From NCBI GenBank assembly GCA_013388835.1, contig JACAEL010000023.1, positions 1 to 57,030 on the forward strand: 57,030 nucleotides of DNA, in the 5' to 3' direction. Shown in pieces: positions 25,254 to 35,500 of the stretch (its first letter is position 1; each line of letters opens with the position of its first letter). The position numbers were made by a program, and so were the translations under genes. This DNA is from Candidatus Thorarchaeota archaeon. Lineage in GTDB: Archaea > Asgardarchaeota > Thorarchaeia > Thorarchaeales > Thorarchaeaceae. The notes under the pieces are model-generated. The model saw only the letters and a program-made list of their open reading frames with translations, was not told where the DNA came from and ran no database searches.

Positions 25254-26447
25254 CTATGCCGCAATCGCCCTTTGAAAGACGCTCAGATATGTTGTTCCTG
25301 CGGTTTCGAGATTGAACATCTCAAGAGCTCTCTGGCGTACAAGTCGAGCCAGGTCCCCTGCTTCTGGGTACTCACTTAGTTTCACCATCAAGCATGCAAG
25401 CTGATCTTCATCTTTTGGACGGAAGAGCAGATGTTCAAGCTCTGGACCAAACACCTCTCGATTTCCCGGAGTATCAGAAGCAATCACTGGCTTTCCGCAT
25501 GAGAATGCTTCAACGACAACCCGGGGGAATCCCTCAACTGGCGATGGTAGTACAAGTGCATCGGATACTGAAAGGCACTCTGGAAGATGCTGGTTTGGCA
25601 CTGAGCCCACGAATCTGATTACATCCGTCAGACCGAGAGTGTCGGCCATCCTGCGGTACTCCGAAATGCGTCTTGTTTCGGCAGCTGGACTGTGTGGGTG
25701 ACCCCCTACCATAAGGAGGCGAATCCTGGGGTTCTTGTTCCATGCGCTGGCGAACGCTCGAAGCAGGATTGAAACACCCTTCTGCTCGGTGAGTCTACCC
25801 ACATAGATGAACACGAAAGCGTCCTTTGTGTACCCCATCTTCCTTCGCCTCTCGTCACCACTCATGGGTACGAAGAGACTCGTGTCTACATAACCATGCA
25901 CCACACATATCCTATCAATGGGGACTCGCACTAATCTAGCGTAGGTGTACTTCATCTCCTCTGTCCCCGTGATGAGAACTGTGGTATGCCTAAGTGGGAC
26001 GATGAAGAGCAGCCATCTGATTACGTATGCTGCAAGGCTCCTGAATGAGCTTATCATGGTGGGGCCCGCTTTCAACTCCTCTCTTTCGTGTGTGTCCAGA
26101 CCACAATGCCACAACACAGTTCTCCTCGAAGTCAGAAACCCCGCGACGACCGTGGCGAGCAGCACTTTACCGACGATGTGACCATATAGGACACTAATCG
26201 AGTACTGCCTGACCGCTCTCACGATTCCGACCACCATTGTCAATGGTCTTGCCATGCGGAAGCGAGAATGAGGCAGCTTTACCAAGGTGACATTCTTGTG
26301 GACCGCGGACAGACAGAAACATATCAAAGGGGCAATCAAGAAGACCCTCACGCCCCTTCGCGCAAGTTCATTGGCAAGGTCGACAATATGCCTATACGTA
26401 CTGGCATCGCTGTCGACAAGCCGTTCAACAATCAGACCTATACGCAC
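25254..26447 (-). CDS. GT4-family glycosyltransferase
   Basis: A 397-residue GT-B enzyme from GTG 26447, preceded closely by AGGAAGG. Donor-domain motifs are VVHGYVDTSLFVP, FIYVGRLTEQKGVSILLRAF and VEGFPRVVVEAFSCGKPVI with E-x7-E intact. Hydrophobic helices near residues 95-110 and 150-165 suggest a membrane-bound acceptor half. It is the last gene of a three-gene minus-strand operon (deacetylase, FemAB-like, this GT4) with gaps of 20-30 bp. Confidence 0.9.
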   Translation of the reverse strand: MRIGLIVERLVDSDASTYRHIVDLANELARRGVRVFLIAPLICFCLSAVHKNVTLVKLPHSRFRMARPLTMVVGIVRAVRQYSISVLYGHIVGKVLLATVVAGFLTSRRTVLWHCGLDTHEREELKAGPTMISSFRSLAAYVIRWLLFIVPLRHTTVLITGTEEMKYTYARLVRVPIDRICVVHGYVDTSLFVPMSGDERRRKMGYTKDAFVFIYVGRLTEQKGVSILLRAFASAWNKNPRIRLLMVGGHPHSPAAETRRISEYRRMADTLGLTDVIRFVGSVPNQHLPECLSVSDALVLPSPVEGFPRVVVEAFSCGKPVIASDTPGNREVFGPELEHLLFRPKDEDQLACLMVKLSEYPEAGDLARLVRQRALEMFNLETAGTTYLSVFQRAIAA

Positions 26448-26467
26448 ACCTGCCTTCCTCCTGGGCT

Positions 26468-27529
26468 CTAGATTGGACTTAGCCTTTTCACTAATGGACT
26501 CCTCTCAATGATTCTTATGGATGCTGAACCTGCTCTCTGTGGAAGAACGCTTCGTCCCATGACCCTCGTACTAAGTCCAATGAACGTTGTGAATGGCTGA
26601 AGTCTGCAGCCAAAACCCATCTTGAACTGGGTTATTCTGCGCAATCTCGGCTCTTGGAAATCTGCCCCGAACATGTTCAATCTGAGCTGACCGTTCTCAT
26701 GTCCGTACATGATTGCCGCCCACATTATGGCATCCATCGGTCTATACCACTGACTGCTTCTGTCCATGGCGCTTCCCAGGTACCCCACCTCCGCGTCAGT
26801 TATGATGAAAGCGGCTGCTCCAAGGAGTCTTCCATCGGCTCTTGCAGTCACAATGTGTAAGAGGCCTGCGCGGAGTGCAAGTCTATAGGACTGAACATCT
26901 CGCTCTCTCAGTTCTCCATAGTAGCGTCCCTTTAGTGACAGATACTGCTCGAAGCTTTCTGCCGACTGAGAATGGTGGACCTCTACCCCTCTCTTTTCAG
27001 CTTGTCTCACAGCATTCCTAGTCTTCTTGTCGAGTCCCGCCCATAGTTCTTCTTTGGTACGATTCAGCGCCAGCACAGGTGTAACTCTTGCCTTTGGAAC
27101 AAAGCCCAGTTTCAACAAGGTTTCAGTCAGATGTTTATCTGCCGAATGGATGTGCACAGCCCACCCATCAATCTGAACCATGCTCTTGGACTCGGGGCAC
27201 ATTCCAGGGATTCTAGTCACTGCTGCTGCTAAGATGTCGGCAGAACGTTTTGTGTCCTGTTGCGACTTCGGAACAATGAGTGGACTTCCCTCAAGCCCGC
27301 CCAAGACGAACACTCGTCGACACCAGAGGGGTGTGTGGCCTGCCCATATCAGTCTGCCGAAGACCAATGCAGCCGTTCTGCCCTCATGCTCTACTATCAG
27401 TCTGAGTGGGCATGAATTGCTGACTTGTGCGCGACTCTGAATCCAATCATAGTTCGAGGCAATCTCACCCTGACGGCCCATTCTCGCGAGCAAGTTCTCC
27501 CACATGCTGCGGCTTCTACAGACTCTCAT
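26468..27529 (-). CDS. FemAB-like / GNAT-fold acyltransferase
   Basis: A 353-residue protein with the double-GNAT layout of FemAB/FemX relatives. An N-terminal half contains MWENLLARM and GGLEGSPLIV. A middle helix has ELWAGLDKKTRNAVRQAEKRGVEV, matching the basic R-x-x-I/V-R-x-A-x-K-x-G motif of the family. The second half has GRLLGAAAFIITDAEVGYLGSAMD and ends in QFKMGFGCRLQP, where the family has the F-K-x-x-F-G signature. In bacteria these enzymes add amino acids to cell-wall precursors or serve exopolysaccharide loci. Here it sits between a polysaccharide deacetylase and a GT4, so acylation of a deacetylated amino sugar is a reasonable inference. Confidence 0.82.
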   Translation of the reverse strand: MRVCRSRSMWENLLARMGRQGEIASNYDWIQSRAQVSNSCPLRLIVEHEGRTAALVFGRLIWAGHTPLWCRRVFVLGGLEGSPLIVPKSQQDTKRSADILAAAVTRIPGMCPESKSMVQIDGWAVHIHSADKHLTETLLKLGFVPKARVTPVLALNRTKEELWAGLDKKTRNAVRQAEKRGVEVHHSQSAESFEQYLSLKGRYYGELRERDVQSYRLALRAGLLHIVTARADGRLLGAAAFIITDAEVGYLGSAMDRSSQWYRPMDAIMWAAIMYGHENGQLRLNMFGADFQEPRLRRITQFKMGFGCRLQPFTTFIGLSTRVMGRSVLPQRAGSASIRIIERSPLVKRLSPI

Positions 27530-27559
27530 TGATACTGTTTCTGTCAGGGCGGCGACCTC

Positions 27560-28531
27560 CTACAGATGTCCTGTCAGTCTATATCTGAGCGCCAAGATTC
27601 TAGACCCTATCGACCGGACAAGACGGTAGTGCTTCCGAGGAGATCTCCATCCAAGAATACTCCCTAACACGTCTGGTGCATCCAACCAGTACGGTTCAAT
27701 ACTCAGTCCTTTCCACCGGTCCCCCATTTCGGAAACCGAGAAGCTCTCATATTCGTACTCGCTCAGAACCGCAGCGAGCTTATCAAAACGTTCTACAACC
27801 CATCCCCTTATTGACTCGCCGTTTTCAGTCACTGGTTTCCAAGAGTGGGTGGTTACATAGGCAATTACCGGACGGTCCATAACTCTCGACAGGTCACCAA
27901 GATACTTCAGTCCCCGAATCATCGCCTTCTCCGCCGTCTGTCTCTCTCCTGCTTGGTTCGGCCAATAGTTCAGACACAGTCTGTAGTTTGTTACGGGGAT
28001 GACCAATACAGAAGAACTCCCTCTTCTTGTGACATCGTGGGTACTTGGGAAGTACGGAGAGTCGGGCAAGTCGTACCATCTCATGTTCGCGACACGAGAG
28101 TTCTTGACTGGCGAGCAGTCGTAGTCAATCTGCAGTCGCTCCAGTACGTTTATCGTGGAGGTAGTGGTGAAGTACCATCCGGCCCTGAACACTCGTACGC
28201 GGTGTCCTGCATCACAGAGTGAAGACGCACCTGAGGAGATTTCGTCATATCTTACCTTTGAATCAGTAGAGGTGATATGCGAATGCAATCCTATCTCGTA
28301 GCCTTCATCTGACAATGCATCCACTATGCTTGGATATCTCAATGATATCTTCAGATTCGGATCCGCCTGTTCCTGAATGTGAAAGGTCGCTCTGAGGTCC
28401 AGCCTGCGAAACACGTCCGCAAGCAGGGCAGTTCCTTTTTTCAAAGCTGGGTTGTGCGCCGAGGCCACGCAGTTACCGAACCTGAAGGAGTCAAACTCCG
28501 TATCTACGTCCACTACTACCCAAAGAGGCAC
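27560..28531 (-). CDS. Polysaccharide deacetylase-like protein (CE4 fold)
   Basis: A 323-residue protein starting at GTG 28531. The N-terminus VVDVDTEFD supplies the conserved acidic start of the NodB fold. RATFHIQEQADPN is the T-F-F/H strand, and YEIGLHSH gives the metal-binding H-x-x-x-H-like pair region. RAGWYFTTTS is the motif-3 R-x-x-x equivalent, and ending helices follow. There is no signal peptide, so it probably acts in the cytoplasm or at the inner face on a lipid-linked sugar or nucleotide sugar. It is the first gene of the deacetylase-FemAB-GT4 operon. Confidence 0.8.
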   Translation of the reverse strand: MPLWVVVDVDTEFDSFRFGNCVASAHNPALKKGTALLADVFRRLDLRATFHIQEQADPNLKISLRYPSIVDALSDEGYEIGLHSHITSTDSKVRYDEISSGASSLCDAGHRVRVFRAGWYFTTTSTINVLERLQIDYDCSPVKNSRVANMRWYDLPDSPYFPSTHDVTRRGSSSVLVIPVTNYRLCLNYWPNQAGERQTAEKAMIRGLKYLGDLSRVMDRPVIAYVTTHSWKPVTENGESIRGWVVERFDKLAAVLSEYEYESFSVSEMGDRWKGLSIEPYWLDAPDVLGSILGWRSPRKHYRLVRSIGSRILALRYRLTGHL

Positions 28532-28548
28532 ACTACTCAGCTCCGTCG

Positions 28549-28680
28549 ATGGCTGTCCTCCAGTCGCGCATCAACTCACAGTTAATAGTCTTGTTCTACG
28601 GCCGGCCCTGTTGCAGATGTCAGGTCCGGAGTCTGCAGAGGTGCCAGCATTGCCTGACTTGCAACGAGTGCGGACACTGA
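28549..28680 (+). CDS. Possible Cys-rich zinc-ribbon mini-protein
   Basis: A 43-codon frame from ATG 28549 to TGA 28678. Its second half is unusually cysteine-rich: CCRC, then after nine residues CQHC, then CNECGH. This could bind one or two zinc ions. The start lies only 17 bp from the divergent deacetylase start and has no clear ribosome-binding site, which counts against it. The same frame stays open after the TGA to 28935 and includes two further Cys. It may be a small real gene, a fragment, or chance. Confidence 0.3.
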   Translation: MAVLQSRINSQLIVLFYGRPCCRCQVRSLQRCQHCLTCNECGH

Positions 28681-28850
28681 AAGCCACCCCTGTGTCAGTC
28701 TTACCCATACTGCAAGTGGTCATCACCACCTGCGCAACAGAGTTTCCGCGTCCGGTACTTGAGATTCGCTCCACCTTCTGCAGACCACATACTCCGCAGC
28801 TGGACCTCTGCACCAAACCGATTCAACCAGGTGCGGCACCCAGAGAACCC

Positions 28851-28857
28851 TTTTAAG
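28851..28857 (+). promoter_or_regulatory. TATA-like box upstream of the epimerase gene
   Basis: ACCCTTTTAAGACG resembles an archaeal TATA box. Transcription would begin near 28880, about 100 bp ahead of ATG 28982. The rest of 28681-28981 shows no recognisable gene. Confidence 0.3.
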
Positions 28858-28981
28858 ACGACGCCAGTGAAGAGGATGTACGGAAGTCCAACTCAGGACA
28901 CGGGCGCCCTTAGTACGAGTTTCCCGAGACCATGAGTATTGCTCGCTATGGACGGAGTTCCCTGAGAGGTTTTATCAGAAC

Positions 28982-29977
28982 ATGGAACTGGAGTATACGA
29001 CTGCGCTAGTGACCGGGGGTGCCGGGTTTATCGGGTCGCACCTGGTGGATAGACTGCTGGACATTGGTTTGGCTGTGAGAGTTCTCGACGACATGAGCAA
29101 CGGTCACGAAACCAACATTGAGCGTTCCCGTCAGAGAGCAGGATTCGAGCTTGTTGTTGGCGATGTGAGAAGCCAAGAGACGGTTGAAAGCGCGACGAGA
29201 AACATAGATGTGGTGTTTCATGAGGCAGCGAAGGTCAGTGTCATGCACTCTGCAAGAGACCCCCGTCTGTATTTCGACGTGAATGTCATGGGGACCCTGA
29301 ACTTACTTGAGGCCTGCAGAAGGAACGACGTACGAAAGTTCGTTCAAGCATCATCATCGTCTGTGTATGGCAACACGCCTGTCCTGCCCAAGTCGGAAGT
29401 CATGCCCACTTCGCCCATGTCTCCCTATGCAGTAACGAAGCTTACACAAGAAACACTGGCTCTCTCATTCTGTCACACATATGGCCTAAACACAACTGCA
29501 TTGAGATACTTCAATGTCTATGGGCCGCGACAGCGAGGCGGGAGTTATGCGGGGGTCATTTCAATATTCATATCTCGTGCTCTAGCGGGAGATCCCCTAC
29601 CAATAGAGGGTGATGGCATGCAGAGCAGAGACTTCACCTATGTATCTGATGCTGTTCAAGCGAACATACTGGCAGCGGCCAGTGCCATTTCCAAGGGGCG
29701 TGTGTACAATGTGGGGGGAGGAGGTCGAATAACCATCGAGAAGCTCGCAGATGCCGTCATCAGTCATACCCAGTCCAAGTCCACGAAGGTCTTCGGGCCG
29801 CGTCGTCTAGGTGACGTGCAAGACAGCTTGGCGGACTTGAAGCGGATTGAAGCAGAGCTGGGCTACAAGCCTGCTGTGGACATCATGAAGGGACTGGCCG
29901 CCACAATCGCTTGGCAGAGAGAGGCCTCTGCGGTGAAGACACAAGTATCAATCGAATCGCAACCGAGAGGCGCATAG
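28982..29977 (+). CDS. NAD-dependent UDP-glucose 4-epimerase-like protein
   Basis: A 331-residue extended SDR enzyme. ALVTGGAGFIGSHLVDRLL is the NAD-binding motif, VVFHEAAKVSV the second nucleotide-site block, and SSSSVYGN and YAVTKL the catalytic Ser/Tyr/Lys set (S-x24-Y-x3-K). RYFNVYGPRQ and GDGMQSRDFTYVSD are the substrate-side motifs seen in GalE-like 4-epimerases. It should interconvert UDP-sugars at C4, but related 4,6-dehydratases and decarboxylases cannot be fully excluded. It is followed after 3 bp by a GT2 gene. Confidence 0.9.
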   Translation: MELEYTTALVTGGAGFIGSHLVDRLLDIGLAVRVLDDMSNGHETNIERSRQRAGFELVVGDVRSQETVESATRNIDVVFHEAAKVSVMHSARDPRLYFDVNVMGTLNLLEACRRNDVRKFVQASSSSVYGNTPVLPKSEVMPTSPMSPYAVTKLTQETLALSFCHTYGLNTTALRYFNVYGPRQRGGSYAGVISIFISRALAGDPLPIEGDGMQSRDFTYVSDAVQANILAAASAISKGRVYNVGGGGRITIEKLADAVISHTQSKSTKVFGPRRLGDVQDSLADLKRIEAELGYKPAVDIMKGLAATIAWQREASAVKTQVSIESQPRGA

Positions 29978-29980
29978 AGA

Positions 29981-30835
29981 GTGGTCGTCGAGTCAACAGA
30001 AACAACAGATGATTCATCCACGAGTCAGCCGAGCACGGTTCGGACTCATCATATGAAGGAAATGGGGTCAGTGTCTCACTTACCCGCAGCTCGATGCGTG
30101 ATAGTCATCCCTGCATTCAACGAGGAGTCAACCGTAAAGGAGGTTGTGAGCTCAGTCCCTCGGAAGATACCGGGAAGCAGTAGTGTTCATGTTCTGTTGG
30201 TGGATGATGGTTCATCCGATAACACAGCAAGAGAGGCACTGGAAGGCGGAGCTGACAAGATAATCCGGCACAGCAGGAATATGGGTGTTGCGGCAGCAAT
30301 CAAACACGGGATTCAATGTGCTCTACAGATGGGCGCTGACGTAATCTGTATGATTGACTCCGATGGCCAATTCCTCCCATCAGAAATACCCTTGGTGGTG
30401 GCCCCCATCGTTGATGGAACCGCTGATATTGTGATAGGAAGTCGCTTCAGTTCATCGCGTGTGCCTCGGGGAATCTCCTACATCCGGCACTTGGGCAACA
30501 AGATCATAGCCAGAATAATGAGAGCACTCACAATGCGGTCTTTGTCAGATGCAGAAACCGGCTTCAGAGCGATTTCTAGACCAGCAGCGCTTGGCCTCAG
30601 GCTCATAGGGTATTTCACTTTTACACACGATATGCTCCTTGATGTTGCAGCAAGGGGTCTCAGGATGAAAGAGGTGCCCGTACGCGTGACGTACCTTCCG
30701 CATCGACAGTCGAGAGCCGTGAAGAATACGTTCTACTACTCGCTGAGTTTTCTGTCGATAGTACTACTGAAGTCGATACAGCTCTTCTTCCGGTCACTGA
30801 CTGGTGAATTATCACATGCCAGAAGGCGTGGGTGA
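29981..30835 (+). CDS. GT2 glycosyltransferase, polyprenyl-phosphate sugar synthase-like
   Basis: Up to 284 residues from GTG 29981; ATG 30054 would remove a 24-residue low-complexity start and may be the true one. Motifs are CVIVIPAFNEESTVKEVV, LLVDDGSSDNT, MIDSDGQF (DxD plus Q) and SDAETGFRAISR. The C-terminus has one or two hydrophobic segments (FYYSLSFLSIVLLKSIQLFF), typical of membrane-anchored dolichol-phosphate hexosyltransferases. It follows the epimerase closely, suggesting the epimerised UDP-sugar is its donor (inference). Confidence 0.88.
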   Translation: MVVESTETTDDSSTSQPSTVRTHHMKEMGSVSHLPAARCVIVIPAFNEESTVKEVVSSVPRKIPGSSSVHVLLVDDGSSDNTAREALEGGADKIIRHSRNMGVAAAIKHGIQCALQMGADVICMIDSDGQFLPSEIPLVVAPIVDGTADIVIGSRFSSSRVPRGISYIRHLGNKIIARIMRALTMRSLSDAETGFRAISRPAALGLRLIGYFTFTHDMLLDVAARGLRMKEVPVRVTYLPHRQSRAVKNTFYYSLSFLSIVLLKSIQLFFRSLTGELSHARRRG

Positions 30836-30861
30836 GTCAACACCCAAAGTGCGGGCCAGTC

Positions 30862-30866
30862 TTTTT
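30862..30866 (+). terminator. T5 run between convergent genes
   Basis: TTTTT sits 26 bp after the GT2 stop and just before the end of the convergent GT4 gene. Archaeal termination often needs only a T run, so this is a plausible end for the epimerase-GT2 transcript. No hairpin was found. Confidence 0.3.
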
Positions 30867-30871
30867 GACTC

Positions 30872-32197
30872 TCAAGATCGTTGCGTGGCGACTGGTTGGT
30901 TTCTCTTCTTGTGCTTCAGCAGCCCGAGATAGAGCCGCCTGTGGAGTTCAATGTAGCGGCCAGAGACCTGAGTTGCCCGGCTGCGCGCGGCACCTGCCAG
31001 TTCGGCTAGCAAGTGCCGGTTGTCGAGTAGCGAGCGCATGGCTTCCGCAAGTTCGATTGAGCTGCCAGGAGTGACAAGTATGCCGTGAACCCCGTTCTTT
31101 ACAACATTGGGAACGTCTCCCACCGAGGATACGATGACAGGCATTCCTGTGGCCATCGCCTCAAGCACGGCGGCAGGCATTCCCTCTGTCAGTGAAGCCA
31201 ATACCAAGACATGTGCAGCATGGTACACAAGTGGCATCTGTGAGTGGCTGAATCGACCCAAGTAGTGAATCTTGTCTGACTCTTTCTGCGCGGCGAGCAC
31301 CTGTGGAAGGAGCTCTCCCCAACCAGCAATCTGCACCTCAAAATCATCCCGATTGGCTATTGCAGCGATTGCATCAAGAAGAACTCTGACCCCCTTCTCG
31401 TGTTCGAGACGACCCACATATAGGAACTTGATTCTTCCGCCATATGTGCGAGGCATTTCGGGCGGAACGAAGGTGTCCAGGTCGACGAAGTTGGGAGTGT
31501 GAAATACGGGGCCGCGAGTCAAGACCTTAGCCCGACTGACCAACTCCGAGCTAACGCCAAGCACGAACACTGCCCTCGACAGTATCACACTCTTGAGGAA
31601 ACGAAGCAATACAAGGACCAGACGGGCGAGAAGTCCGTTCCCATATCTAATACGTATTACAGACTCTTCTGATCCAGCCAACCAGATGGCGTACTTTACA
31701 CCATCTAGGAGTGCAGCCATGTACGATGGCAGGCCTCCGAGGATGGCATTCTCGCTCCTCACAAAGTCCAGTTCATGCAATCGCTTCAGCTTGCATACAA
31801 AGGTACCCATTCTTGTCAGGTCTGTTAGGAGATGAAACAGGGTGGGAATCAGCGAGGATGTCATGTTGAGTGGGACCGTATAGACAAACATGGAGTCGGT
31901 GAGTCGCTTGCTTAGGAACTGACCCTCACTATTGTAGCCAATGAAGACCACCCTGTCGAATTCCCGTGACAAGCATGTGGCCTCGCTTATTGGCTTTCCG
32001 GGCATCCTATCAAGGTCGTCCAATCTCCACTGGCTCAAGATCCCCATTCTGAGAGGCGCCTTGGCTTCAGACCGTGTCATTGATGAAGCAGCCCCCGTGT
32101 AGCTAATAGGACTTTTCATATGCCCCAGTAGTCTGGTACACTCGCGAGACTCGTCCGAAGACCGGAAGGACTGTGGATGCACTTCATGAGTACCCAC
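30872..32197 (-). CDS. GT4-family glycosyltransferase
   Basis: Up to 441 residues. The first ~50 do not resemble a GT4 domain, and in-frame ATGs at 32119, 32080 and 32047 are alternative starts; the last gives MGILSQWRLDD, close to a normal GT4 N-terminus. The donor domain has TPNFVDLDTFVP, FLYVGRLEHEKGVRVLLDAI and TEGMPAAVLEAMATGMPVI with E-x7-E. A hydrophobic helix (LLARLVLVLLRFLKSVIL) lies in the acceptor half. The gene is convergent with the GT2 gene, with a 36-bp gap. Confidence 0.88.
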   Translation of the reverse strand: MGTHEVHPQSFRSSDESRECTRLLGHMKSPISYTGAASSMTRSEAKAPLRMGILSQWRLDDLDRMPGKPISEATCLSREFDRVVFIGYNSEGQFLSKRLTDSMFVYTVPLNMTSSLIPTLFHLLTDLTRMGTFVCKLKRLHELDFVRSENAILGGLPSYMAALLDGVKYAIWLAGSEESVIRIRYGNGLLARLVLVLLRFLKSVILSRAVFVLGVSSELVSRAKVLTRGPVFHTPNFVDLDTFVPPEMPRTYGGRIKFLYVGRLEHEKGVRVLLDAIAAIANRDDFEVQIAGWGELLPQVLAAQKESDKIHYLGRFSHSQMPLVYHAAHVLVLASLTEGMPAAVLEAMATGMPVIVSSVGDVPNVVKNGVHGILVTPGSSIELAEAMRSLLDNRHLLAELAGAARSRATQVSGRYIELHRRLYLGLLKHKKRNQPVATQRS

Positions 32198-32536
32198 ATG
32201 TGTGTGCCCGGAGTGTCATCATGATGAAGCATTCTCTGTGTTTCTTAGGCTATTGTCTGTTTCACATGCGTGTCACACTACGCCAGTGTTCTGAAGCCCT
32301 ATGCAGGCATTCCATCTTCCATATGCACGGGTCTGTTTCAGGTGCCAACTGCAGTGTGAGGTGAAGCTGCTCTCTTGACTTGATGGAGGGCAATATTTAA
32401 GTCATCTGTCTTGATTCGGATGGAATGATGCTCAGCGGGCTCTCTTCCCGCCAATCAGCCTCTAGTCATTAGAGATGGACTGCGATGTGCTGGGGGCTGC
32501 AGTGGCCGCGCTTTCGAGTAGTAGGGAGATTGTGAC
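32198..32536. other. Intergenic region with a TATA box for the 1378-aa gene
   Basis: About 340 bp. AATATTTAA at 32392-32400 is the clearest TATA element and points to transcription from about 32425 towards the large gene at 32537. Short frames here do not look coding. Confidence 0.4.
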
Positions 32537-35500
32537 TTGATCGCAATACTCGTGATGATTGGGGTTTCTCTCTCAGCATCGGTGAGCCTCGTCTTGGCGT
32601 ACAGACGGGAGCGGACCATCTGTTTCGACCTCACTTGGCTACACAACTGCGGTGGTCTGCTCAAGACTCTGCTTTGGAGCCTCTGTATCGCTGTTTCCCT
32701 GTTCTACATCTCTCCAAATGGGACAAGTTTCACAGAGTGGGGTCACATCGAGTTGCTGCGTCTCCTCTCCACCCCACTATGTCTGAGTCTCGTCCTCTTC
32801 TGGCCGGGGTTCTGTCTCATCAATTCTCTTTCGAGCAGGTGCACAGTTTCCTTTGCAGAACGTGTTGCCCTTTCGGTCATCCTGTCAATCTCTCTACAAC
32901 TGATTCTCACCTGCTCAAGTAGCATCTTGTTCTCTGGCTATGTCGTGTCCTTCGTTCTAGGTGTCACTCTGGCGATGAACTCGGTTGGCGCGGCACTGGC
33001 GACCGTTCATGTATTGTATGAGATGTATAGATTCCGTCGGACAACGTTACCTTCTGCTGGTACGCATATTGTCAATGTGTTGGTCTTCAGAAGCTTGGCC
33101 CTGTTCTTCACTGCAGCATACGCCTTAACCGCCATACTTCTCATACAGATGGGTTTCAGCTACGGACTGCACGGAGACATGCTGAGCCACCATGGGGATG
33201 CACTCAAGCTCCTAGGCCCTAACAGCGCAATCAACCCCTCCGGCTACTATCCCTGGTATTGGTCGTTGCTGGCTCTCCTCTTCAGCATTTCGCCAATCCC
33301 CTCACTGAACACAGTGATTCTGCTGGCTCTTCTTTCCCCGCTCCTATATACCCTTGGGTTCTATGCGGCAGTGGAACGCTTATGGAGAACCCCCCTTCCC
33401 TCGGCACTTTTGACCTACCTGTTTGTCACATCTGGCGGCTTCGAATGGATTGTCTGGTTGGTTCAAGTGGTCGGAGCAGATATGAACCCCACTGTGGCAG
33501 TGTCGTACACAGCTGCGGCGACAATGTATGGAATCATTTACAGTGGTCTGTCCAACTTCTACTACTTCATGCCCATGACGCTAGGTTATCTGGGGCTGTT
33601 TGCCGGCCTCCAAATGACATTCACATTTCTCCGAACAGAATCAGAACATCCGTGGCTGTGTCTATTGCTTGTGCCAATCACCATGGTCCTGCTTCTCTAT
33701 CATGGACCCGAGTTTGTGTACCTAGAGGTCTTCATAGCGTGTGTTTTCCTACTGAAACCTAATGGGACGGGCTTTCTCCACATTCAGGGAGCTGTACTCC
33801 TTGGACTGATTGGTACGCTCCTGCTGGTCCTCCTATCCGGGATGTCTTTTGCCACAATCTATCTATACTCTCTTCTAGGCGCGCTTGGTCTGTTTCTTGG
33901 ACTTCCCTTGATTCTCCTACTATTCAAGCGACTCTCGGTGGCATGGTCAGCCGTCATGAAACAGCTCCCGATATCATTTTCAACATCCCTGAGTCTGTTC
34001 TTGAGGGCAGTGCCACTAGGTGTCTGGGTTTCTGCTGTGTTCTACTTTGCTCTGGATCATCCAAGTTTAATATCAACAATGGCGGGATACTATGAAGTAG
34101 TTCCTTGGTATCTGTATCCGATACGTATGGGCGTACTTCTTCTGATGTTCACGATCGTCATTCTAACGTATGGTGATAGCAATCGAAACTTGAAGATATC
34201 CTTGTTGCCACTGTTTGCGCTTCTTGCCTTTGCCAAGTTGTCGACATACATGAGTTTCAGTCGTATCAGTGCCTACTTGGAAGCACGTTTCTTGACATCG
34301 ATCTCCATGGTCCTCGCCTTTTCGTTATCCACAGTCATAGGACAACACTGTCTGAATAGTTCCAGTCGTAGAACCACTACCGCTCTTGTCTTCACAGTGC
34401 TTCTCCTGAACCCCATGACTCTGTGTCTTCAGGTCTACTATTGGAACGACATGGGGTCCAAGTCTTACACGGCAGTCCCTATCGGTGTTATCGATGGGTT
34501 GCAGTACATACGCGACAACGCGTTGCCCGGTGAAGCCGTTCTCGTCCTCAGACAGAGCTATATCCCTCTTCTTGAAGCCATCACCCCACTTGATGGCGTT
34601 CCTGTCAGCTGGTTGACCTATGGTTCTCTTGCCGGAAGCGCTAGCCTAGCTAACATACGTGATCCTCTTGCGATGTTCATGCTCTTGGCTAGCTACAACG
34701 TCGGTTATGTTCTGAGTGCGCAGTGCGGAAACACGATAGAACCGACATCTGCGATACTTCTGTTTCTACCCTTGCTTCCTAAGGTGTTCGTGAATGACTT
34801 TGTGACTATTTATCGCGTGCCGAGTCTTGGTAATCTTGGTACAGGAAATCACTCAATTACCGACATAGGTGGACGCGGTATCGGGTCTGAGCTGGACTAC
34901 CCTCTCTCTCTCATGGCAGATGGCGACTCGACTTCACTGGAGAACCCTTCATACTGGACGGCGCTTGGTAATGTGACGATTAGTAGTTCGGAAGACTGCC
35001 TTTTTGGCTCGAGTAGTCTGCTGCTTACCACACAGACTAACGGCGTAGCCTATCGGCTACTTCCATCCTTGAATGCGAGCTCAGGATTGATGCTCCGCTT
35101 CTATCTAAAGTGCAATACTTCAGCATCAGTCATGGTTCGGATAGGCAGTTCCAGTTCGGACTTCTTCTACAGCTATGTAGACACAAACGTACCCAGTTTC
35201 AGACTAACATCACTAACAATCGATGAAACGACCTCGATGCGCAGAGCGGGCAATCCAAACCTCAATTCCATAGTCTACCTAGGCCTTCTCGTAATTGGAG
35301 AACCTGGTATAGTCCTGATTGATGGTATGACTATCCGCAAGATTGACACAACAACACCAGCCAACTCAAGTCGACTGGCAAGCCTGTTGTTACCTCTTCT
35401 CGCATCGGGCACTGAATGTCACTATGCCCTTCATCCGGATACTCATACCTCCCACAGTCTTGTTCTGATTGATGACGACACACCCATCAACATGAGTGCG

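Noticed and set aside
32173-32364. Cys/His-rich frames between the GT4 and the large membrane gene
   Set aside because: A CPEC-like patch occurs, but in a frame with no start codon; the other frame has no zinc-ligand spacing.
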